This document shows, piece by piece, positions 18,169-26,525 of a stretch of 64,000 nt of DNA (position 1 is its first letter; each line of letters opens with the position of its first letter). The notes below the pieces were generated by a model that saw only the letters and a program-made list of their open reading frames with translations, did no database searches and was not told the origin of the DNA. The DNA lies in the NCBI RefSeq assembly GCF_022354825.1, contig NZ_CP031168.1, positions 1,117,501-1,181,500 on the forward strand, in the 5' to 3' direction. A program made the translations under genes and the position numbers. This DNA is from Paenibacillus sp. H1-7. Its GTDB lineage: Bacteria > Bacillota > Bacilli > Paenibacillales > NBRC-103111.

Positions 18169-19107
18169 GTGTTGGACACACGCAATCAACTGCTGTACAA
18201 AGCGTTCGGCTTAACCATATCGAGTGATGTGGAGCTGCCGGAATTGATCGTCATGGAGGAGCAGACGGGAACGATAGACGTTGAAATCAGGATGGAAGAT
18301 GTAACGGCCCAATTCTCCGAGTGGTCCGGCCGCCCTAATCAATTCGTCGTTAGAGAGCATACCGTCATGTTTCAAATTCCTGATATGGCAACGTTCTCTA
18401 TCGAGAATGGAAAGTTCATTAAAATGACCCCGATGGAGCAAGCGGACCCGGATGAACTGAGGCTGCTCGTTCTCGGAACCTGCATGGGCTCGATTCTTAT
18501 GCAGAGAAGCATACTCCCGCTGCATGGCAGTGCGGTAGCCGTCAATGGCAAGGCTTACGCCATCGTAGGGGACTCGGGAGCGGGAAAATCGACTCTTGCG
18601 TCGGCTTTTATGGAACAAGGCTATCCGCTTCTTAGCGACGATGTCATTGCCGTAACGTTATCCTGGAAAGACAACACTCCGTATGTGACTCCGTCGTATC
18701 CGCAGCAAAAGCTGTGGCAGGACAGCCTGCAGCGGCTGGGGCTCAAGACCGATCAATACCGGTCCGTATACGGTCGACTGGACAAATTCAGCGTTCCGGT
18801 TTCGTCTCGATTTTGTTCCGATCCGATGCCGTTGGCAGGAGTGTTCGAGCTTGTAAAAAGCGACGAGCCGTCCGTCCAATGCCGGCCGATCGGGAAGCTG
18901 GACCGGATTCATACCCTGTTTAGCCATACATACCGCAATTTTCTCATTCCCTCGTTAGGGCTTACGGATTGGCATTTTAGGATGTCCGCTGCGATGGTAA
19001 ATCGGATGGACATGTTCCAATTACGCCGGCCGCAGACGGAGTTTACGGCTCCGCAGCTGGTCGAGCAAATTATGGTAATCGCACATAGGAGGAACGACGA
19101 TGCATAA
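18169..19107 (+). CDS. HPr-kinase-like lasso peptide kinase (K protein)
   Basis: 312 residues from GTG at 18169, seven bases after GGAGTGA; an in-frame ATG at 18142 lacks a ribosome site. The P-loop GDSGAGKS is at about residues 134-141, inside the HprK-type context LHGSAVAVNGKAYAIVGDSG. An acidic pair follows at PLLSDD. Kinases of this family in paeninodin-type clusters phosphorylate the hydroxyl of the C-terminal Ser of the precursor; the precursor here ends in Ser. It overlaps the B1 gene by 8 bases. A general HPr kinase is unlikely because the usual N-terminal domain is absent and the context is a lasso operon. Confidence 0.87.
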   Translation: MLDTRNQLLYKAFGLTISSDVELPELIVMEEQTGTIDVEIRMEDVTAQFSEWSGRPNQFVVREHTVMFQIPDMATFSIENGKFIKMTPMEQADPDELRLLVLGTCMGSILMQRSILPLHGSAVAVNGKAYAIVGDSGAGKSTLASAFMEQGYPLLSDDVIAVTLSWKDNTPYVTPSYPQQKLWQDSLQRLGLKTDQYRSVYGRLDKFSVPVSSRFCSDPMPLAGVFELVKSDEPSVQCRPIGKLDRIHTLFSHTYRNFLIPSLGLTDWHFRMSAAMVNRMDMFQLRRPQTEFTAPQLVEQIMVIAHRRNDDA

Positions 19108-19405
19108 CACAACCTTTTCGCTGCAAGGATGGTTTGTTCAAAGCAAAGGCAACATTGTAAGTGATATGGGCGGAGAAAAGGTTATGCTCAGCGTTCACAA
19201 CGGGAAATATTACAATCTGGGTGAAATCGGCGGGAAAATATGGGAGCTGCTGGAGCATCCGACCTGTGTGACGGAGATGGTTGCCAAGCTCATGTCCGAA
19301 TATGAAGTGGAGCATGACCAATGTGAGGAGCACGTGCTGTCTTTCCTCCAGATGCTGTCGAAGGAAAACTTGATTGAGGCTGCAGAAAATCATGATCATG
19401 CTTAA
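19100..19405 (+). CDS. PqqD-like RiPP recognition element (lasso B1)
   Basis: 101 residues with the PqqD/RRE winged-helix pattern (KVMLSVHNGKYYNLGEIGGKIWELLEHP ... EEHVLSFLQMLSKENLIE). In split-B lasso systems this protein binds the leader peptide and delivers it to the B2 protease. Its start is preceded by AGGAGG inside the end of the kinase gene. The overlap with both neighbours indicates one translation unit. Confidence 0.88.
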   Translation: MHNTTFSLQGWFVQSKGNIVSDMGGEKVMLSVHNGKYYNLGEIGGKIWELLEHPTCVTEMVAKLMSEYEVEHDQCEEHVLSFLQMLSKENLIEAAENHDHA

Positions 19406-19853
19406 CCGGTTTCTCAAATTCTGCTCTTTGGATTTTCGTACGATGCTGTTGTTTACGGAGGCGTTGTTCTACTTGGGATGGGGGCGCATCCTGATTTCGG
19501 TACCGTTTGCCAAAGTGGCTCCTTCTCTGGGGGCCCAGATGGAAGAAACGACGATGGCCGAACGCGACGGAGATAAAGCCGATCTGCTCAAGGTTCGCGA
19601 ATCGATCCGGATTATGAGCGAACATACGCTGTGGGAAAGCAGATGTCTGGTACGGGCTATAGCCGCTCTGAAAATGCTCGAAAGGCGCCACATCTCAACT
19701 ACGCTGTACTTGGGAACGGCGAGAGACGAGTCGGGGGCGATGGTCGCCCATGCCTGGCTGCGCAGCGGGCCGTTTTACATCACCGGTGCGGAAGGAATGG
19801 AGCGGTTTACCGTCGTCGGGAAATTCGCGAAGGATGCAATAAGAAAAAAATGA
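19392..19853 (+). CDS. Lasso leader peptidase (transglutaminase-like, B2)
   Basis: About 153 residues. The protein has an N-terminal hydrophobic stretch and then the catalytic core: Cys in ESRCLVRAIAAL (about residue 85) and His in MVAHAWL (about residue 120). This is the Cys-His pair of transglutaminase-like lasso B2 proteases that remove the leader after the -2 Thr region. The start is uncertain: TTG 19374 has the best ribosome site (AAGGA), while ATG 19392 or 19398 fit the family N-terminus better. The gene overlaps the end of B1 by 14 bases. Confidence 0.85.
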   Translation: MIMLNRFLKFCSLDFRTMLLFTEALFYLGWGRILISVPFAKVAPSLGAQMEETTMAERDGDKADLLKVRESIRIMSEHTLWESRCLVRAIAALKMLERRHISTTLYLGTARDESGAMVAHAWLRSGPFYITGAEGMERFTVVGKFAKDAIRKK

Positions 19854-19867
19854 AGGTGAATAATGGA

Positions 19868-21082
19868 ATGGTCAGAGACTTTAGCCTCGATACATCGCTC
19901 TTTCCTGATGAACTGGCTTTGCTGCTCGATTTGATGAGAAACGACCGAGACAATACCGGTAATGCCGAAGCCGCTGCGGCTGCAGACGGTTTCGATTGGG
20001 ATCGGTTTTATTCGCTGGTCAGACATCACCGTTTGTATCCAGCCTTGTACGGCAAGCTGCACACCATGGCTGAGGACGGGAAGGTTAAAGCGGCGATCCC
20101 TCGCCAATGGATCCAAGCGCTTCGCAGCGATTACCAGAGCAATACGTTTCAAATGCTTAAGCTGAGCGCCGAAATGGAGCAGCTGAGCAAGCTGTTTGCC
20201 GAATCTGGCATCAAGTCCCTTGTATTGAAGGGTCCGGTGCTGGCTGCGGATCTGTACGGCGATATTTCGAAGCGGACGTGCGGCGACCTGGATGTGCTCG
20301 TTCCGATCGATCGCCTGGAGCAAGCGGAGAAGCTGCTTGAGGAGATGGGCTACGTTAAAGACGACTACATCGAAACCGTATTGAATGACTGGAAATGGAG
20401 ACACCATCACATTACTTTCTTTCATCTTCGGAAAGGGATGAAAATCGAGGTTCATTGGAGATTGAACCCGGGTCCAGGCAAAGAACCCGATTTTCATGCC
20501 TTATGGGAGCGGAAAAGGCTAAGCGCGATTACCCATCATCCTGTCTATTATTTGGGAAGAGAGGATTTATTTTTGTTTCTTGTCTCCCATGGCGCCCGCC
20601 ACGGCTGGTCCCGCCTCCGGTGGTTGACCGATATCGACCGGATAGCCAGGCAGGAGATGGACTGGGCCAGGCTGCTCCGGCTGCTGGACGCTTACGGATA
20701 TGTCCATGTAGGTGCGCAAGCATTGATCCTCGCTTCGCAGCTGCTGCATACTCCGGTGCCTCCGGAGCTGAAATCCATTACCGAAGATCGCCATGCAAGA
20801 CGTTTGGCGCAGGATGCGCTGTATTATATTCGCCAAATGATCAATCTGCATGGAGAGACGATTCCGGAAGACGTAGCCAAATACCATAAGCGCCATCTGT
20901 TCACCTTAATGTCTCTTCAACAGAAGGTGCTGTTCATCTTAAGCTTTTTCCATCCGTATCCCGAGGACGCGAAGACTCTGGCTTTGCCCAAGAGGCTGCA
21001 TGTTCTTTATTTTCCGCTGCGACCGTTCCTGTGGCTGTGGAGAAAAACGAAGAAGCAGCCGCTGTCGCAAGGAGGTACATAG
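19868..21082 (+). CDS. Nucleotidyltransferase-fold protein of the lasso cluster (NTP_transf_5 type)
   Basis: 404 residues from ATG at 19868, eight bases after AAGGTGA; an ATG at 19850 overlapping the B2 stop is an alternative. The nucleotidyltransferase core is VLKGPVLAADLYGDISKRTCGDLDVLV (split by residues; G-D-L-D-V metal-binding motif), followed by E-V-H-W. This matches the uncharacterised nucleotidyltransferase family often found in paeninodin-type clusters. A tailoring step is plausible, such as transfer of a nucleotide or phospho-group to the phosphorylated peptide, but the sequence does not prove it. Confidence 0.8.
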   Translation: MVRDFSLDTSLFPDELALLLDLMRNDRDNTGNAEAAAAADGFDWDRFYSLVRHHRLYPALYGKLHTMAEDGKVKAAIPRQWIQALRSDYQSNTFQMLKLSAEMEQLSKLFAESGIKSLVLKGPVLAADLYGDISKRTCGDLDVLVPIDRLEQAEKLLEEMGYVKDDYIETVLNDWKWRHHHITFFHLRKGMKIEVHWRLNPGPGKEPDFHALWERKRLSAITHHPVYYLGREDLFLFLVSHGARHGWSRLRWLTDIDRIARQEMDWARLLRLLDAYGYVHVGAQALILASQLLHTPVPPELKSITEDRHARRLAQDALYYIRQMINLHGETIPEDVAKYHKRHLFTLMSLQQKVLFILSFFHPYPEDAKTLALPKRLHVLYFPLRPFLWLWRKTKKQPLSQGGT

Positions 21083-21083
21083 T

Positions 21084-22892
21084 ATGAAGCACCTCCTTTA
21101 CTTTACCAAAAAGCTGCATCAATACGCAGGTCCCGTTTTGTATGTCAATGTGTTCGGGATGATGGTTATCAGCCTTCTGGATGGCATAGGCATACTTCTG
21201 CTGATTCCGCTGCTAGGCATCAGCGGCCTGATCGATATGAACGCATCATCGATTCCGTTGCTTAACGGGCTATCCATTCTGAAGCAGCTGCCCATGGAGG
21301 CTGCATTAATTACGGTGCTCGGCGCATACCTCGTCATTGTGGCCGGTCAGGCGTTGATTCAACGCCGATTAAGCTTGCGGGACGTCCGTATCCATACCGG
21401 ATTCATTAATCACGTCCGCCTGGAAACCTATGAAGCACTAATGCGGTCGAACTGGAGCTTTTTCATCCGCAAGCGCAAGTCCGATCTGGTCAACTCGATG
21501 ACTGAAGAACTCGGACGCGTCATGAACGGAACGTACGTGTTCCTGCAGTTTATGGCTTCCGCCGTATTTACTCTCATTCAGATAGGCATCGCCTTCTGGC
21601 TGTCGGCGAAGATGACGCTCTTCGTGCTGGTTTGCGGTCTCATTATCGCGTTCTTCTCGCGAGCATTCATCCGCAAATCGAGGCAGCTCGGCTCGCAAAC
21701 CTCGGAGCTGGCGCGCAGCTATATGGGGGAAATGACCGACCATTTTAACGGCATCAAGGATATTAAGAGCAACATGCTGGAGCCGTCGCGGATCGAATGG
21801 CTGCGGGTGTGGAACCGTCAAGTCGGACAGGAGCGGTATGATTATGTCAGACTGAGCTCGAATTCCAGGCTGTATTACAAAATGGCTTCGACGATTCTCA
21901 TTGCCGCATTTATTTACGCATCCATTACGATGTTCCATACGCAAGGTCAGCAGCTGCTGCTGATCATCATGATTTTTTCGCGGTTGTGGCCCCGATTCAC
22001 AGGGCTCCAATCGAATTTGGAGCAGATTGCGTCATCCATGCCGGCTTTTGCCTCCCTGGTCCAATTGCAGCAGGAATGCAGGGAAGCCCGGGAGATCGAA
22101 CGTCCGGAGGCGAAGGTGCAGGCGCTTCGCATGGAAGAAGGACTGGAATGCCGTGAGGTCTATTATCGCTATCAGAAGACCGAACCGCGATATGCGCTGC
22201 AAAATATTGGACTCTACATCCGCTCCAGGCAAATGACGGCAATCGTCGGACGATCCGGTGCCGGCAAGAGCACTTTGATCGACATGGTGATGGGGCTGCT
22301 GCAGCCGGAAAGCGGGCAGGTGCTTATCGACGGCGTTCCGCTCACGAGCAACAATTTGCTGTCGTTCCGGCAATCGATCGGCTATGTTCCTCAAGACCCG
22401 CTGTTGTTTCACGGAAGCATACGGGACAATTTGCTGATGATTCAACCGGATGCGAGCGAGGAGCAGCTGTGGGAAGCGCTGGAGTTTGCAGCGGCTGCGG
22501 AATTTGTCGCAAAGCTGCCGAACGGGCTCGATACTTGGATCGGCGACAGAGGAGTGCGGCTGTCCGGAGGCGAGCGTCAACGGCTGGTGCTGGCCAGAGC
22601 TATTTTGCGCAAGCCGGCCATTCTTGTATTGGACGAAGCGACGAGTGCGCTCGATGCCGAGAATGAAGCCAAAATCCAGGATGCGCTGAGCCGGATTAGA
22701 GGGAAAATGACGATTATTGTCATAGCCCATCGTTTGTCGACGATACGCAATGCGGATCAGGTCATCGTGCTGGATCAAGGCCGGATCGTACAGCATGGAG
22801 GCTTCTACCAATTGGCCATGGAGAAAGACCAGCTCTTTGCCAGCCTGCTTGGCAATCAAATGCAGGATTCGACAGTAATCTCCGCGACTTAA
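21084..22892 (+). CDS. Lasso peptide ABC exporter (D protein)
   Basis: 602 residues from ATG at 21084, eight bases after GGAGG. The N-terminal half is a six-helix ABC-exporter membrane domain. The C-terminal half is an ATPase with Walker A GRSGAGKST (about residue 389), signature LSGGERQR (about 493) and Walker B ILVLDEATSALD. In lasso operons such homodimeric exporters remove the mature peptide and often give self-immunity. It is the last gene of the lasso operon; a new promoter starts 23 bases after the stop, with no obvious terminator between. Confidence 0.9.
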   Translation: MKHLLYFTKKLHQYAGPVLYVNVFGMMVISLLDGIGILLLIPLLGISGLIDMNASSIPLLNGLSILKQLPMEAALITVLGAYLVIVAGQALIQRRLSLRDVRIHTGFINHVRLETYEALMRSNWSFFIRKRKSDLVNSMTEELGRVMNGTYVFLQFMASAVFTLIQIGIAFWLSAKMTLFVLVCGLIIAFFSRAFIRKSRQLGSQTSELARSYMGEMTDHFNGIKDIKSNMLEPSRIEWLRVWNRQVGQERYDYVRLSSNSRLYYKMASTILIAAFIYASITMFHTQGQQLLLIIMIFSRLWPRFTGLQSNLEQIASSMPAFASLVQLQQECREAREIERPEAKVQALRMEEGLECREVYYRYQKTEPRYALQNIGLYIRSRQMTAIVGRSGAGKSTLIDMVMGLLQPESGQVLIDGVPLTSNNLLSFRQSIGYVPQDPLLFHGSIRDNLLMIQPDASEEQLWEALEFAAAAEFVAKLPNGLDTWIGDRGVRLSGGERQRLVLARAILRKPAILVLDEATSALDAENEAKIQDALSRIRGKMTIIVIAHRLSTIRNADQVIVLDQGRIVQHGGFYQLAMEKDQLFASLLGNQMQDSTVISAT

Positions 22893-22914
22893 GTAATCTT
22901 TACATTAGATTGTA

Positions 22915-22943
22915 TTGACATGTTCGTTATAAAGAATTACCAT
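22915..22943 (+). promoter_or_regulatory. Promoter of glycan block 1 with palindrome A in its spacer
   Basis: TTGACA (22915-22920), then the 17-base spacer TGTTCGTTATAAAGAAT, then TACCAT (22938-22943). The spacer holds GTTCGTTATAAAGAAT (22922-22937), an A-type palindrome, so repressor and RNA polymerase would exclude each other. Confidence 0.6.
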
Positions 22944-23010
22944 AATAGGAGAAAATGACTATTTCCAACAGCATTTTGGTAATGGTAGTTCCATTTTTTT
23001 TGCTCTAATT

Positions 23011-23041
23011 GTTCTTTATAGAGAATGATACATTTTGTATT
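23011..23041. promoter_or_regulatory. Adjacent palindromes A and B in the leader of glycan block 1
   Basis: GTTCTTTATAGAGAAT (23011-23026) is followed without a gap by GATACATTTTGTATT (23027-23041). They lie 38 bases before the first gene and about 75 bases after the promoter. Confidence 0.55.
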
Positions 23042-23078
23042 GCATATGAGATTGGTTTGGGGTGGAGTGATTGTAATC

Positions 23079-24119
23079 ATGAGTGAAAACGTAAGGGTAA
23101 GTGTGATTATCCCGGTCTATAACGCAGCCCAACATATCCCCCGCTGTATGGATTCGCTTCTGAATCAAACTTTACGGGAATGCGAGTTCATCTTCGTCAA
23201 CGATGGCTCGCAGGACAACAGCGGTGACATCATTGAACAGTATCGGCGGAAGGACCCCAGAATACGGCTTATCCAGCAGCCTAATGAAGGGGTCAGCGCT
23301 GCGAGAAATGCAGGCTTGCGCGCCGCCGTTGGGGAATACACGGGATTTGTCGATGCGGATGATTACGTTGCGAAGGATATGTTTGCAACCTTATACAAGG
23401 CTGCCGAGCAGAAACATTGCGATGTCGTCATCTCCAACGTAGAAAGCGAGCTCGAAGGACATAAGGCGATCACCACATACCCGTTTCCGATCGATACGGT
23501 CCTGACCAGAGATTACATAGAGCAAGAAATAATGACCTTCTTCCTTCAATCCGATCAGATGAATGCCGTATGGAACAAGCTGTACCGCAGCCAGCTGATT
23601 CGGGAGCATGCCGTGAAGTTTCCTTATAAGGTGGCTTTAGGGGAGGACGGATTGTTTAATATGCAGTTCTTTCGTCATGCTGGCTCCGCCGTCTATATCG
23701 ATTATACCGGCTATTTTTACCAGGAGGTGGCGGGAAGCGCGACGAGAAACATGAAGCAGAAAGATTACTTCGCCAGAGCGGTGGAAGTATACAGGTTTGA
23801 AATGAATGATAATTACATGACGAGTTTGGATCCAGGTGCAGTCGAACGGCTTAAGTCCATCAAGCTCATCCATAACGTGATGTCTCTTATTTACATGTAC
23901 TTTAATGCAGCGGACCAGCTCAGTCTCGGCCAGAGATGGAAGCAGGTGCACCGGATGATCGGCGATCCGCATGTCAGGGAAGCGCTGCCTCATTATTATC
24001 GCGAGAAGTACTCGGGCCTTGGAAGTTATAACAAATTCATTTTAAACATGATTCAGAGGAAATCGATAGTCGGTTTATATTGTGCGACAGCATACAGTCG
24101 CTTCCGTAATCGGGCATAG
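23079..24119 (+). CDS. GT2 family glycosyltransferase
   Basis: 346 residues; ATG at 23079 follows GGTGGAGTGA. The GT-A fold opens with VSVIIPVYNAAQHIPRCMDSLLNQTL and has FVNDGSQD and the metal-binding DADDY (GFVDADDYV). It is close to the EpsH/EpsJ group of exopolysaccharide enzymes, which add one sugar to the lipid-linked repeat on the cytoplasmic side. It is the first gene of the block that runs to the flippase at 29507; donor and acceptor cannot be read from sequence. Confidence 0.85.
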   Translation: MSENVRVSVIIPVYNAAQHIPRCMDSLLNQTLRECEFIFVNDGSQDNSGDIIEQYRRKDPRIRLIQQPNEGVSAARNAGLRAAVGEYTGFVDADDYVAKDMFATLYKAAEQKHCDVVISNVESELEGHKAITTYPFPIDTVLTRDYIEQEIMTFFLQSDQMNAVWNKLYRSQLIREHAVKFPYKVALGEDGLFNMQFFRHAGSAVYIDYTGYFYQEVAGSATRNMKQKDYFARAVEVYRFEMNDNYMTSLDPGAVERLKSIKLIHNVMSLIYMYFNAADQLSLGQRWKQVHRMIGDPHVREALPHYYREKYSGLGSYNKFILNMIQRKSIVGLYCATAYSRFRNRA

Positions 24120-24147
24120 CCATACCATTTTAAAAGGAGCTGAGTTT

Positions 24148-25308
24148 ATGAAAATTATGATGTTTGCTCATGGCGGGAGCTTGAATAGGGGATGCGAGGC
24201 TATAGTTCGGGCTTCCACTTCCATAATTAAAGAGAAAATCGACGGAGCACAGGTCTACCTGGCATCGGATAGGCCGGAAACGGACCGAATCATTTCCAGA
24301 TTGGACGGTATCTTTGACGGTTCCTCCCGCGAAATTCAACGTTATTCGTACGACTGGTTTGTTGCGGCTTTTAAAAATAAGCTGTTTAGAGACGAAAGCT
24401 ATGCACTGGGCAAAATCCATGAAAACATCGTCAAGCATATCGATTCCATGGACGTCTGCCTGTCGATAGGAGGAGACAACTATTGCTACGGGGAGCAGCC
24501 GGGCTGGTACGAGATCAACCGCAGAGTGAAGGCATCCGGCAAAAAGCTCGTTCTATGGGGCTGCTCCATAGGAGAAGAAGACATGTCTCCAAGAAAGCTC
24601 GAGGATCTGAAACTCTTCGATCTCATTCTTGCCCGCGAAACGCTGACCTACCATATGCTGAAACGCAAAGGGTTGACCAATGTACAGCTGTGCGCGGACT
24701 CCGCGTTTACTATGGAGAAGGAGGAGCTGGAGCTGCCGGAAGGCTGGCAGGAAGAAAATACGATAGGCGTGAACTTCAGCCCACTCGTATGGAAGCGTAA
24801 TCCGGAGTCGCAGCAGGCGGTGAAAGAGCTGATCAACCACATTCTCCGCACGACCGACATGACCATTGCTCTGACTCCGCATGTTATTGAAAGCGGCAAT
24901 GACGATTATGAGGTGCTCCAACGATATTATGAAGAATACAAGCAGACGGGTCGCGTCATTTTGCTGCCGAACCATTTGAACGCGATCCAATACAAAGGGT
25001 ATATTGCGCGAATGAGATTTTTTATCGGGGCGAGAACCCACGCTACAATAGCTGCTTATTCCAATTTCGTGCCGACCATGGTATTGGGATACAGCGTGAA
25101 GTCGAAGGGAATATCGAAAGACCTTTTTGGCAGGGAAAAGCTGGTGCTGAACATTCAAGAGATATCGGACAGCAAGAAGCTCGTCGCCAGGTTCGATGAG
25201 ATGGTCAAAGAAGAGGACGGAATCCGAAAACGGCTGCAGACGGCGATTCCTCACATCAAGGAGATGTCTTACAAGGCCGTTGAATACTTGGATAAGCTAG
25301 TCCAGTAA
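24148..25308 (+). CDS. Polysaccharide pyruvyl transferase family protein
   Basis: 386 residues from ATG at 24148 after AAAAGGAGC. The protein begins MKIMMFAHGGSLNRGCEAIVR and carries SIGGDNYCYG and a C-terminal GARTHATIAAYSNF motif, the usual landmarks of the PS_pyruv_trans family (as in EpsI and EpsO). Such enzymes add a pyruvate ketal from phosphoenolpyruvate to sugars and give the polymer a negative charge; some relatives act in wall-polymer pyruvylation for SLH binding. The stop overlaps the next gene's open frame, so transcription is shared. Confidence 0.85.
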   Translation: MKIMMFAHGGSLNRGCEAIVRASTSIIKEKIDGAQVYLASDRPETDRIISRLDGIFDGSSREIQRYSYDWFVAAFKNKLFRDESYALGKIHENIVKHIDSMDVCLSIGGDNYCYGEQPGWYEINRRVKASGKKLVLWGCSIGEEDMSPRKLEDLKLFDLILARETLTYHMLKRKGLTNVQLCADSAFTMEKEELELPEGWQEENTIGVNFSPLVWKRNPESQQAVKELINHILRTTDMTIALTPHVIESGNDDYEVLQRYYEEYKQTGRVILLPNHLNAIQYKGYIARMRFFIGARTHATIAAYSNFVPTMVLGYSVKSKGISKDLFGREKLVLNIQEISDSKKLVARFDEMVKEEDGIRKRLQTAIPHIKEMSYKAVEYLDKLVQ

Positions 25309-25319
25309 TGAGGGATACG

Positions 25320-26513
25320 ATGAAGAAGAAGCTGCTGTTCATTATGCCGAGCTTAACTTCCGGCGGGGGAGAAAAGAGTCTTGTTACGCTGCTAAACAAA
25401 ATCGATTTTGACAGGTATGATGTCGATCTGTTTTTGCTGGTGCATGAGGGGTTGTTCATGGAGTATATTCCGCCGCAGGTACGGCTTTTGCCCCTGACGG
25501 ATACATATCGCCTGTTCAGCTTGCCGCTCTTTGAATCGTTTCGAAAGCTGCTGCTGGGCGGCCATGGCCTACTGGCGTGCAACAGGCTGATGTTCTCTTT
25601 GATAAGCCGTATGGGCAGCAATATTTCCCGGAAAGAACAGTATACGTGGAAATACTTAGCGGCATCGCTCAAACGGCTACCCCAAAGCTACGATGTCGCG
25701 ATAGGGTTTCTGGAGAATACCTCGACCTACTTCTGCGTAGACAAGGTGAATGCAGTAAAAAAAGTCGGGTGGGTACATATCGATTATGAAAAGCTCGGGA
25801 TGGATCCCAATTTCGATCGTCCCTATTTCAAAAAGCTCGACAGCATCGTTACGGTATCCGAACAATGTGCGCAAGTCCTGAAGCAGCGGTTCCCGGAGGA
25901 GCAGCATAAAGTCGAGGTGATTTACAATATTGTATCTCCTTCGATGATCCACGCCATGGCCGAGCAGGTGGATAATATTTATAAGAAGCAAGACGATGAG
26001 ATCGTCATTTTATCCGTAGGCCGCCTGCATTACCAGAAAGGCTTCGAGATGGCCGTTGAATCGTGCAAGAAGCTGGTTGACCGGGGCTACAACGTGAAAT
26101 GGAGCATCATTGGCGAAGGGGAAGAACGGGGGAAATTAACGGCGCTGATCGAGCATTACCGGCTGAATGACCATTTTCATTTATTAGGTCTGCGATCCAA
26201 TCCATATCCTTATATTAAACAGGCAGATATCTATGTCCAGACATCGAAGTTCGAGGGCAAATCGATTGCGATTGACGAAGCCAAAATTTTGAACAAACCC
26301 ATTCTGGTAACGAATTTCAGCACAGCCAAGGATCAGATCGAGCACGGCCGGGACGGATGGATTGTCGCTATGAATGCGGACGCTATAGCGGACGGGATCG
26401 AGAAGTTGATTCAAGACAACAGCTTAAGAATGAAGCTGTCTACGAATTTGTCCAGGCTGAAGCTGGGTACGGAAGAGGAAATTCATAAATTTTATGGACT
26501 CGTTAATGGGTGA
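25320..26513 (+). CDS. GT4 family glycosyltransferase
   Basis: 397 residues. ATG at 25320 is preceded by GAGGGA. The GT-B fold begins MKKKLLFIMPSLTSGGGEKS, and the C-terminal half carries VGRLHYQKGFEMAVESC and the E-x7-E donor motif (KFEGKSIAIDEAKI). The acceptor domain shows MLPSL-type and DVAIGFLE segments. It is strongly similar along its length to the next gene and to the gene at 41674, so the three are paralogues with perhaps related linkages. Confidence 0.85.
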   Translation: MKKKLLFIMPSLTSGGGEKSLVTLLNKIDFDRYDVDLFLLVHEGLFMEYIPPQVRLLPLTDTYRLFSLPLFESFRKLLLGGHGLLACNRLMFSLISRMGSNISRKEQYTWKYLAASLKRLPQSYDVAIGFLENTSTYFCVDKVNAVKKVGWVHIDYEKLGMDPNFDRPYFKKLDSIVTVSEQCAQVLKQRFPEEQHKVEVIYNIVSPSMIHAMAEQVDNIYKKQDDEIVILSVGRLHYQKGFEMAVESCKKLVDRGYNVKWSIIGEGEERGKLTALIEHYRLNDHFHLLGLRSNPYPYIKQADIYVQTSKFEGKSIAIDEAKILNKPILVTNFSTAKDQIEHGRDGWIVAMNADAIADGIEKLIQDNSLRMKLSTNLSRLKLGTEEEIHKFYGLVNG

Positions 26514-26525
26514 TAGGTGATAACT

